Origin: Bryum argenteum
Lineage: Eukaryota > Streptophyta > Bryopsida > Bryales > Bryaceae
NCBI GenBank assembly: GCA_037043015.1
Contig: CM073324.1
Location: forward strand, 16,396,597 to 16,460,596
Length of the DNA: 64,000 nt
Reading direction: 5' to 3'
The notes under the pieces: model-generated
What the model saw: only the letters and a program-made list of their open reading frames with translations
The model's database searches: none
Told to the model about the DNA's origin: nothing
Shown here: positions 48,742 to 57,256 of the stretch, piece by piece
Position numbering within the stretch: position 1 is the stretch's first letter
Layout: the number at the start of each line of letters is the position of its first letter
Translations under genes and position numbers: made by a program

Positions 48742-51700
48742 ATGTCTTCTGCAATTCCGCGCGGTAGTCCGATCCAATCCGAACCTCTTCTGGAAGCTGC
48801 GCAAGATGTCGATGAACACGAGTCCCCTTCAGATGACGAATTGTCTCCTATGCCTGGAAGTGTGAACGTGGGCATCGTTCACATGCCTCCTCATCTTCAA
48901 AACAAAGACCCCGATTGGAGTGCGAACGAGATGCGAATGATTCACAAAAGTGATTCTATTGCAATTATAAACAGGTTCCGTTTCAAACCAGTAAAGAAGT
49001 CACGTATGCTCATTCCATTGTGCCGATTGGTGTCTTACCCAAAAGTTCGACCTATCTCCGAACAAGATGTCCGGAAACTCGAAAACGAGGTCAATAAAGG
49101 TTACCGAGAAGGAGATCGGGTAATGTATGTCTCTCCATTCGATAGGAAAGGAAGAGATAAAAAAGTTGGTGCAGAAGATGGTGTGTGGGAGAATCCGCTA
49201 TGGAGGGCTGCAAACAAAGAGTTCGAGAAGACGTTGTTATCGGATCCTGATCTGCATGACCTCAGCGGCAAATACTTCTACGTATATGAAGGTAATCACC
49301 GTTTGACGGCGTGGATGCGTCACATTGAGAGGTACCATCTGATGGATCCATCCTGGTACATCTCAGTTGATTGCATCGTACTCGATACACGCGGCGAAAG
49401 CAATCTCCTTCTTGACGCCATGAATGACATCAATTGGTAAGTACTTCAAACATTATTTTTATTAAGTTCAATTCTCTGAAACCTCGACGTACTCTCATAT
49501 TTGTTTCTGCTATATAGGTCTACCGAACATGACTATGTCGAAGATAGTTTGTGTGCAAAGCTGCAACGCATGAGCAAGTTCGGTAAGTTGAAACTTGAAG
49601 ACTTCAAGGACCTCATTACTCCGGAGGATTACCAAATTTGCTTAAAAGCTAAAGTAAAAAAGGAAACATGGTATCCTGTCACGGTGGACGTCTTCGTCAA
49701 GTTCTTATATGCGGTAAGACTCCTTAATACTTACTAAACAGTCCTATCTTCTACTCATTTCATTACAATTTCTTACTACCTCTTCTCTGCCATGTAGAGG
49801 CGGTTAGCGAAAGCATCGGATAATGCCGAAGCTAATTACTACGCCACTACCCCTAAAGAAAAGCAATCAGGGCCAGGAGTTTGGAGTGCCATGGATAGCG
49901 CCATCGAAGCCGAAATCAAATCGATTCGAGACAAACAGTTCAACAAGATGGTTGCTGTGGCCAATATCCAGCTTGGGAAAGTATTCCCGAAAGAGGTAAA
50001 CATTCCTCTCTACTTACTTTCTATTCAGACTCAATACTGTTATTCACTAAAACTGGAATTAACTACTTCGATTTGTTCTATGCCCAGATCTATTCTCACT
50101 ACAGCCACAACCTGAAGCCCGATATGACAATCGAACGGTTGCACATGGTTGCTACCACGAATGTCCATTTTGATTTTAAAGGAAAGTGGCTCCAATGGTG
50201 GAATGCGCCAACTGATGTTCGTCGATCAGTCCACTTCCCACTAGAGCGCCCTATGAAGGATAAAACGTTGCAAGCATTTCTGCATCGCGCTTCTCTCTGG
50301 GCTCAGGTATATTGTACTGAACTTCTGGGCAATGGTAAGCTTGGGGTATCACTTTTTGGACACACTAATTAGGTTATTATTATTGAAAGCCTCCAAAGTT
50401 TGTCTAATTTATTCATTTTAATCAAGTAAAAAGACCCTAAAATAGAAAATAAAATATCATGCACCTCACTGAAATCAAAGTATATATGCCTATAGATTTT
50501 CTCTTAGATTTTTTATTTTTTTTGGATCCATTCATAGATGAGGGAAAAAGTGCTGAATTTGGGGATTTGCAGGCATTATAGTGCACAATGAATTAATTTT
50601 TTTATAATTAAATAAATTATTTTGTATTCTATACAAGAAGATGTATGTCATATTCAAAAATTATATTAAAATAAAAATGGTTGATATTCCATTTGCTTGG
50701 TTCTATGGATTTTAGGTTATTGGGACATGACTTACTTTTTCAACTAAAAAATCAAATAAAATTACTTCAAAATATTTTTTTTAATTTTTAATTTTTTTTC
50801 TTGATACATTATAAGTATAGACAACTAAAACCACATCTAATGAAGTCTTATTGTATTACAGTTTAAAAATGGATATGTTTGACACACCAGCATAGAGTGC
50901 AATTGTTCATGGGACAACCTTTTTGGGTACCCCAACCAGACCATCACCCTTCTGTCATTACATTACTCCCGTCATCGACTATGTACTTTTTCAAACTTGC
51001 TCTACTTTATTGCAGTTACAACAATCTCTCGAAACTGAAATACAACAATTTCTAGAGGATGGCAAAATCCATATTCAGTGGTCCGATGCGGTACTAACGC
51101 CATCCGCGTACGTTGAGAAATGGAGATTGCTTTTATGGGAAAATGCCTTCGGCAACTACCTTGCTCCAAACGCCAGCCCCAAGTTCTTAAAAGGATCCGA
51201 TATTCAAAAGATTAGTGGTGGCAAGGTTACTATTAAACGGCTCTTATTTCGGTACGTATCACTTTGCTTCTCATTTTTCCACTCAATATGCGGAGTACCA
51301 AAATTTGTATTGCATACTAAATTCTTTCATTGAAATATGTATTCTTGACTCTAGGTACTTGAAACAAGAGCTTCTTAGCAAAGGAGCCTTGCCTTCGTGG
51401 TCCATTCCAGCTGAGCTCGAGGACGTCACCGTTTCAAATGATCCATCTAGCATCTTCTCCGAAGCTCAACAGGAACGGTTCTCCAACTCACAATTGCTGA
51501 CCGGTGGTTGGTTTCTCGAGTGCAACGATAACTTCGTGCACAAGGAAGAGAGACATCTGCTTCGGAACCTCAGTTCAAACTCACCCGGCCATGCACCTAT
51601 GGAGATCGACGACGATGATGACGAAGACGTCTCCATTTTACCAAGTGCACCCGTCTCACCCTCCGAACCATCTTCACCGGTTGCACAGCTCAGAACCCGA

Positions 51701-53799
51701 GCAAACAGAAAGCGGCGCACCGGTGCTGCGCAGCCTGTAGTTGATTTTGAACAAGAACCGGATGAAATCGCTCCGCTCCATCAAGACATTGCAGATCCAA
51801 AAGAAGCTGATTTGACTCAGGCTTCACATGGAGCGACCAACAATGCTGGTAGACGCGGTCGACAACTGACTCAGATTTCTACAGGCGCTCTTACGAATGC
51901 GGGGTCCCCCCCTCAGTCTTTCACAGTCGACCACAACTCCGGAAAGAAGTTCGCTTCGCTCCCATTTCTTGAATCGAAGCATGTTGGACAGTGCTCGTCT
52001 TCGGAGATTACTATTCCCCTCCCAATGTACTTGGAAAAAGGGGATATTGGAGCTTCTGTCCAAAAGGCAGCTCATGAAACAAAAGATTGGGACACGCAAG
52101 TCATGGACATCATCAACCACATCAGAAAGGTATTGTGTTTTACATCTTTTATTACATTATTTTCGTACTCATATTTTCATTGGAACACATCTCTTAACCC
52201 CTAAAAATCCACAATGTTTCGGGAGCTTGAAATCCCAACACAGACCACTATGTACTAATGGGGGTACGTCCAATATTTTTGGAAATTTTTGATAATTTCA
52301 ACCGTAGGATCTTGAAGTAGACTACCATTGGTAGTAGTGTGAAAATTTTCAACCGTTGGATCATCACTAGATGTGAGATCATAACGTTTGAAGTTGACTG
52401 TAAATTATTTTTTCCTTCACCGTAAACGCCGAATCGGTGGCCGTGGTCGTTTAGGGGTTAAAACATGTCTAACTTTTTGTGATTTCCAAAGATTGGCAAA
52501 GACTGGAAGTACCCATGTAAGGAGATGGGCACGAAACACCCGCATCCCGGCATAGACCTAATCTACGCAGACGTTCCCGAGAACTTACCCGTTCCTGACG
52601 TGTCGCCCGTCGAAATCCCTTCATGGAACAAGAGAGAGAAAAGCTACTTCGAGAGTGTGTTCTTTTTTGCTTTCTACAACTTGACAGACGAGGGTGCGAT
52701 ACTTGTTATGCATCCCAAGGACCGTCGAGTCGAAAAAGCTCTCGATGCCGAGTCAAAGGCTTTCGAATTCCGAATGGTGCGAGATTGGTGGGGATATAAT
52801 CCCATGCCAATGGCCTCGACGAACCCTCACGTGAAAACGGTATGATGTTCAATCTGCAATCAAATCATATTTCATGTTTGTTTACAACGTTTTTTTATAT
52901 CTTTCTCATGTATTGAATTTTGCAGACTCACAACTTCCACATTAAGGTCTTCGTTCGGAAGTCTTTTGCCACCAGATTCTCCATAAGACAGGTTGCGAAA
53001 GAGTACGCAGGTGTGCCCATTCTTCCCGACAAGGAGGACCATGTCTTCAATTTTGCGAGCAATGATTCCATTCGTAAGAAGGAAGATGGTACTCCGTGGC
53101 GTGGCTCGCGAGAGAAGGATCCCTCCTTCATCCAATGTTTTATTGATTCTCTCACAGGCGAGCGGGGAATTGTCTTTGACTGGAGCCCTAGTACAGGTTA
53201 GTTGTTGCTAATACCAACTGTCATTCAACTTATTCAATATTGTTGTCTTGATGTTGGTTGTTGGTATGTAGGGGCTTCCGTGATTGCGTGCGCGCACTCG
53301 AACCGTCATCTTATCGCTGTTGAAGCTGATGAAGAGATATTTGACGGTCTTTTATCGGCATACGTGGATAGTACCGCTTTTGAGGAAGAAAGCGGCGATT
53401 CGGTTCCTGATTATGACTACGACAGTGACACTTCTGAACCGCTTCAGAAGAAGCTACGCCCAACATTTTGTGCGTCCTTATCTATTACTTTCTACCCTCT
53501 CTTTTGTCACCGTCACTTGAACGAAATTTATTGGTATTGAATTCTTCTGTACTTTTAGGATCGCAGGTTCCAATCGACGTTTCATTGGCGACGGAAGTCT
53601 CTTCAGCAGTCCTCCGCAAACTTTCACCCTTCCATCTTATGCGGAGCGGATAGCTCAAGAATTTGTCGCTGCCCCTTCTCCCATCTTATCGGACAGTAGT
53701 AGACGTCGACGCTTTAGCTCAAGAGTGCTTGCGTTTATAGACGATGAGGCTGATCAGTGTGACCAACACTTTAATGGTCGTTCACCATCAGCATCGTAG
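48742..53799 (+). CDS. ParB/Srx-fold domain fused to beta-type DNA methyltransferase-like domain
   Basis: Exons: 48742-49436, 49518-49713, 49798-49995, 50088-50306, 51016-51251, 51355-52129, 52492-52839, 52926-53196, 53272-53469, 53567-53799. All GT-AG, all in phase, about 1122 residues. Residues ~85-245 fit a ParB/Srx fold: MLIPLCRLV, the signature YEGNHRLTAW, DCIVLDT and DAMNDIN. An acidic low-complexity linker follows (DDDDDEDV, then Ser/Pro). Residues ~780-1010 follow the permuted order of N4C/N6A methylases: DLIYADVPEN (motif IV position), GAILVMHPKD, REKDPSFIQCFID, then FDWSPSTG (motif I position) and AVEADEEIF (motif II). Canonical DPPY and DPFxGSG are replaced, so catalysis is doubtful. 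ParB-methylase pairings are common in phages and bacteria. Here the gene is intron-rich and sits on a transposon. Two MITEs lie in its introns. The start is the first ATG after an upstream in-frame stop; a 5' exon is possible. Confidence 0.8.
50327..50949. mobile_element. 623-bp MITE, copy 2, in an intron
   Basis: Same length and ends as the copy at 11387-12009, about 98% identical by inspection. TTCT flanks at 50323-50326 and 50950-50953 (possibly TTCTG). It lies wholly within the intron between exons 4 and 5 of the ParB-methyltransferase gene, so the reading frame is preserved. Confidence 0.92.
52198..52457. mobile_element. TTAA-family MITE, copy B, in an intron
   Basis: Ends CCCCTAAA and TTTAGGGG are flanked by TTAA on both sides (52194-52197, 52458-52461). 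It lies in the intron between exons 6 and 7 of the ParB-methyltransferase gene. Confidence 0.7.
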
Positions 53800-54545
53800 G
53801 TGTTTTTATCGTCTGGTTGTTTTGTTTAGACTATTTAGGGTCATATAGGTGCCCTACACCATTGGTCATACATGTTGTTTTTTTATACGTTTCTATATCT
53901 ATTTATGACGTTTACCTATTAATTATGAACGGTCAACGCGTTCTCAATTAATAAATAAATGTTTAAGTTTTAAATTCAAGCAAACTACAAGTTTCAAAAT
54001 GTTGCTTTATTTCTAATTGGAGTGATTTAATCTAGCCAATGTTGGTTGAGGCTTTGGTTCAGTAGTTGTATAGCTCAGGATAGCTACTGTACGACGCACT
54101 GCAACGCTCAAACGAGCCCCACGAGAATCGAACTCGGACCACTGCAATGCCACGTGAATGTCTTTCTGTACACCTTACAAGGAGACACGGAAGGACGACT
54201 TGTAGTTATAAACTTCAGATTATATAAACCGGGGCATTTACGTATAATTTTGATAAATGTAATAGGAAATTGATGACGTCAGTCCTAATTATACTCTAGA
54301 GCTTCAAATTTTTAATGTAAATTTATTGAATTGTATGCATTACACATGATGATGTCACCCTTAATTTAATTAACTTTTATTTAAACTTGCAAATGTGGAT
54401 TATTTATTAAATATTGTATGTCCTCAATATCATGAAAAGAAAAGGAAAAAGGACCTATATTCACGGTTTTGGGTAATTTTATGCCTAAAAATAACCATTT
54501 CAAAATTTCAGAACCACCCATACCATGGTAATAGGGTCATTAACT
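53800..54545. other. right subterminal region of the giant element
   Basis: Non-coding. It should contain the 3' untranslated region of the ParB-methyltransferase gene. TGATGACGTCAGTCCTAATT at about 54272 and the tRNA-like segment at 54100-54145 have counterparts in the nested element. Confidence 0.5.
54085..54160 (-). promoter_or_regulatory. tRNA/SINE-like A- and B-box segment
   Basis: On the minus strand TGGCATTGCAGTGG resembles a box A and GAGTTCGATTCTCGTGG a box B / T-arm, but with almost no spacing between them. This suggests a rearranged tRNA-derived SINE fragment. No full tRNA cloverleaf is visible. Confidence 0.35.
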
Positions 54546-54565
54546 TTTAAATTTTTTTTTTCTTA

Positions 54566-54616
54566 CCGCTCAAACTTTACCGCTCACCGCTCACCGCTCA
54601 CCGCTCAACGCTCACA
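54566..54616 (-). repeat. right subterminal GTGAGCGGT array
   Basis: ACCGCTC is repeated about seven times (ACCGCTCACCGCTCACCGCT core), the inverted counterpart of the left-end array. The nested element carries the same units at 27818-27855 and 40127-40157. Sequence constraint at all four ends suggests protein binding. Confidence 0.8.
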
Positions 54617-54630
54617 CCGGTGATTTCCCC

Positions 54631-54640
54631 ATGTTTGGCA
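54631..54640 (+). repeat. target-site duplication, right copy
   Basis: ATGTTTGGCA, identical to 20255-20264. Joining the flanks through one copy restores continuous reading across the insertion point in the interrupted minus-strand pseudogene. Confidence 0.9.
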
Positions 54641-54837
54641 TTCCGACCCCTTTTCGGTGGACTCTCGTCGCTGGAGCCTACATCAAACTCCCTGGCGGAT
54701 TCTATGCGTCCGTTGTCCCTTCTGCCTCAGTTCCTCTCTACTTTTGGGGAGGTGTTCAAGCAAGTCGGAGATGGTTTTAAAGGAGTTTTGTGATCCACAG
54801 CCTACGAAGGGGGAGAGTGGTCTGGGCTTCTTGACAA
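54631..54837 (-). pseudogene. Transposase_24-like gene, 5' exon part
   Basis: The minus strand, after an AG acceptor at 54838-54840, reads LSRSPDHSPPS, then SSDESPPKRGRNAKHH at the insertion point. It runs on in the same frame into AKHHRNFHRRSRS at 20264. In-frame stops (near 54801 and 54744) show it was already, or has since become, non-functional. A possible first exon (MRLSTEAVISMLARAP) lies at 55119-55252 on the minus strand, with one stop. Confidence 0.6.
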
Positions 54838-55400
54838 CTGTAAGTTTCAGCTACCGTAGACATAAACCATGTTTGTATGTCATCAGCTTCAAATTCTATA
54901 CATGAAGTGAAATATGTATATTTATGTATTTACTATTTATTTTTATAGTAGAATATGTATATTTATGTATATACTATATATATATAATATGTAATTTACT
55001 ATATATATAGTATGTATATTTATCTATTTACTATTTGATATTGAGTTATAGCAGACAAAGTAAAATCCATTTCCTTTACCTCTAAATATGTTCTTAATAA
55101 AAACTGCTATTTATGTAGTTGGGGCCTCCAGCTGCACTAGTTGGAGCCCAAGCTGTAGTAGTTGGGGCCCCCAGCTACACTAATTGGGACGGAGTTGCAC
55201 TAGCTGGGGCCCGAGCTAACATTGAGATGACTGCCTCTGTCGATAATCTCATTGTGAGAGCATGTTATTGCTCTCTTTTGATGTTATTGTTTATTTGTTA
55301 CTTTTATAAATGAATTGTTAATTAGCAAATGTCATTTTGAAGTAGATTGGTGAAATTAAGATAATTAAGTTTTGAATACAATATGCATGTTTGAGGATGG
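54838..55400. other. AT-rich flank with TTGGGGCCC repeats
   Basis: AT-rich microsatellite-like TATATTTATGTAT words span 54910-55030. GTTGGGGCCCCCAGCT-type units recur at 55120-55215. The latter could be the first exon of the decayed Transposase_24-like gene on the minus strand. Confidence 0.35.
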
Positions 55401-56560
55401 TTGTTGTAAGGCCTTGGATAGGATGTTTGGCATTTATTTAAGCTTTAGATTAGATTTAGTGTGGAAGGGCTAGAGGAGGAATGAATCCCCCTAGTGGATC
55501 CATAGTTTGATGGGGAAGGACTAGAGGAGGAATGAATCCCCCTAGTGGATCCTTAATTAGAAATAGGGTTAGTTGCTTGATTAAGAGTTAGATGTTTTAC
55601 CATTGGCCTTGCACAATTAACCTCGGGTGTTCATATTTGTGTTTGAGACTTGATTGTTTTGGTCTTGTCCAATTGACTTTGTGGTGGCAATTGTGAGTTA
55701 CATTCGTTTGTAGGGGTTCTTCAAGTGGAGGGCCATGGAGGATGGAGCGCCATGGAGGATGGAGCGTCATTCATCCATGGAGGCCTTAGATTAGGGCCTT
55801 AGGGTTAGGGTGAGCCGCCTCTTTGGCGGCTCCTCCATTTGTACTTAAGAGCTTGTTTTCAAGCTATAATCAATCAATCCATTCCCCTCTTGTTCATTGA
55901 TTCATGTTGGTGTTCTCCCTCTCCCTCTTCTAATGCTTAGTTAGTGAAGAGAAGGAAGGCCATGGGCCTCCTTCTCTCTCTTCTTGCTCCCCTCTTTCCT
56001 TGTTTTTGCTCTTCCTTGTAGATTGTTGTCATTTGCTCATCTCCTTGGAAGTGCCTCTCGATCAAATAGCCATCAGTCCCTCGGTTTTAGTCCAAATCGA
56101 TTGAGATTTAGGATGCTGGTAGATCTCCTCAGTAGCTTTCTTTTGGTATATGGCTCGTCCAATTCCGATCTGTAGGGAGGGAGAAATCACCTCCCAAAGT
56201 CAGTAGTGTTGAAGGTGTTCTCGGCCGGATGGTATAAAAACAAGGCCCAGTCAAATGGCAATCAGTCCTAGGTTTTTTGTCCTATGCTTTTGAGATTTTC
56301 AGGGTAGATGCACAATTAAGTTGGCTTTCTAAAAAGCTAATGCACGCCCAATTCCGAGCTAGGATGGAGAAATGGCGGCCTAGAATCTGAAGGGTACTTA
56401 AAAATGCATCCGGCCGGTGGTTTCTTCTTGTTCTTTCCCTTGTTCTTCATCCTCTCCTTGTTTCCCTTCTTCCCTTCTTCATTTCTCTTGTGATCTTGAT
56501 CCTTGTGACCAATTGCCACCCCAAAGTGGTTTCTTGGCTCACACTCAGTAACATATCCGA
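55400..56560. repeat. LTR-like or leader-like repetitive DNA
   Basis: A 38-bp segment containing CTAGAGGAGGAATGAATCCC is duplicated at about 55469 and 55515. GGCCATGGAGGATGGAGCG-like units repeat at 55730-55770. A segment of about 190 bp (ATCAGTCC...CCAATTCCGA...GGCCGG) is duplicated at 56070-56230 and 56258-56415. The style (TGTTGTAAGGCC start, CT-rich body) recalls an LTR, but no matching partner, primer-binding site or target duplication was established. Confidence 0.35.
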
Positions 56561-56870
56561 GAACATCAGATGAGTGTACAACGTCAGACTATAACCCTAA
56601 ATCCTAAACCTACCCTAATCCCTACACATCCACGCGTCCCTCCACGTCACCATTGCCATGTAAACCACTGACAACGCAAAAGTTTACCACTTCGCCTCCA
56701 CGTCGACAACAACCTTTTGCATCAAGTAATACCCAACACTTACTACTTGTTTAGACAAACCCCTCGACTTCGAAGTTAACCCCACTCCGTGAACCAACTA
56801 CAGAACCCTTGTACTGTTACTTCCAAGAGATTTCTCTTATTTTCCAATTGTTATCAACATGTGATTTTAG

Positions 56871-57256
56871 TAGTAAAAGCAGCTCAGCTAGCACTTCAAC
56901 TAGAGGCTGAAGCAAAGAGACTAACTCTTAAGGAATCCCGAGCTTCAGCTCCGGAAATCAAAGCGCAGGTTGAAGCAAAGATTGTAGCAATGACTGTGGA
57001 CGGCCTCACAACCAAAGCAAAGGAGCTCGGCATCGACTCTTTCACGAGAACATTGTTTGGAGGAGCATTAGGCTCCTTTGTTTCCAAGATTGGTACCATG
57101 AAGGGAGTTGAAGAGAAGCCCAAACCTGAGAAGAAAGTTGCTAGTGTAAGCGCGGCTGGTTCAGCTAAAGTTGCAGCTTCTAAATCTCCTCAGAAGTATT
57201 TAGGTGATTTTTTCAAGCCCCAAAGAACAATTTTTGTAAACAAATATGGATTGTAA
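56871..57256 (+). CDS. orphan terminal exon, unknown protein
   Basis: After an AG acceptor (ATTTTAG at 56870) an open frame encodes VKAAQLALQLEAEAKRL, IKAQVEAKIVAM, TKAKELGIDSF, LFGGALGSFVSKIG and a Lys/Pro/Ala-rich tail with KYLGDFFKPQ, then a stop. The composition looks like a real protein end (about 128 residues), perhaps plastid-related, but I do not recognise the family. No upstream exon is visible in the preceding kilobase. It may be a gene fragment duplicated with part of its intron. Confidence 0.45.

Larger units (their letters stand above)
20265..54630. mobile_element. 34.4-kb Mutator-like (MULE) element with accessory genes
   Basis: Boundaries are set by the exact 10-bp duplication and by inverted ends. 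On both ends, 15-17 weakly matched terminal bases lead into TGTGAGCGG and further GTGAGCGGT-type units. Contents: MULE transposase (24550-20712, -), protein A (25074-25811, +), possible protein B (26750-48477, +) and the ParB-methyltransferase-like gene (48742-53799, +). A satellite array hosts a nested 12.4-kb relative (27805-40172). Removing the nested copy leaves about 22 kb, still long for a MULE. The transposase and ParB-methyltransferase frames are open and splice cleanly, so the element may be young or under selection. It interrupts a Transposase_24-like pseudogene. Confidence 0.88.

Noticed and set aside
48742-53799. Bacterial or phage contamination explaining the ParB-methylase homology
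   Set aside because: Nine GT-AG introns, two of them containing plant-type MITEs, and continuous linkage to the MULE make it a genuine eukaryotic locus.
54085-54160. A tRNA gene
   Set aside because: Only T-arm and D-arm-like words are present, almost touching each other; no acceptor stem or anticodon arm can be formed.
56590-56640. CCCTAAA-like words suggesting an interstitial telomere repeat
   Set aside because: Only a few imperfect units (CCCTAAATCCTAAACCTACCC); too short and irregular.
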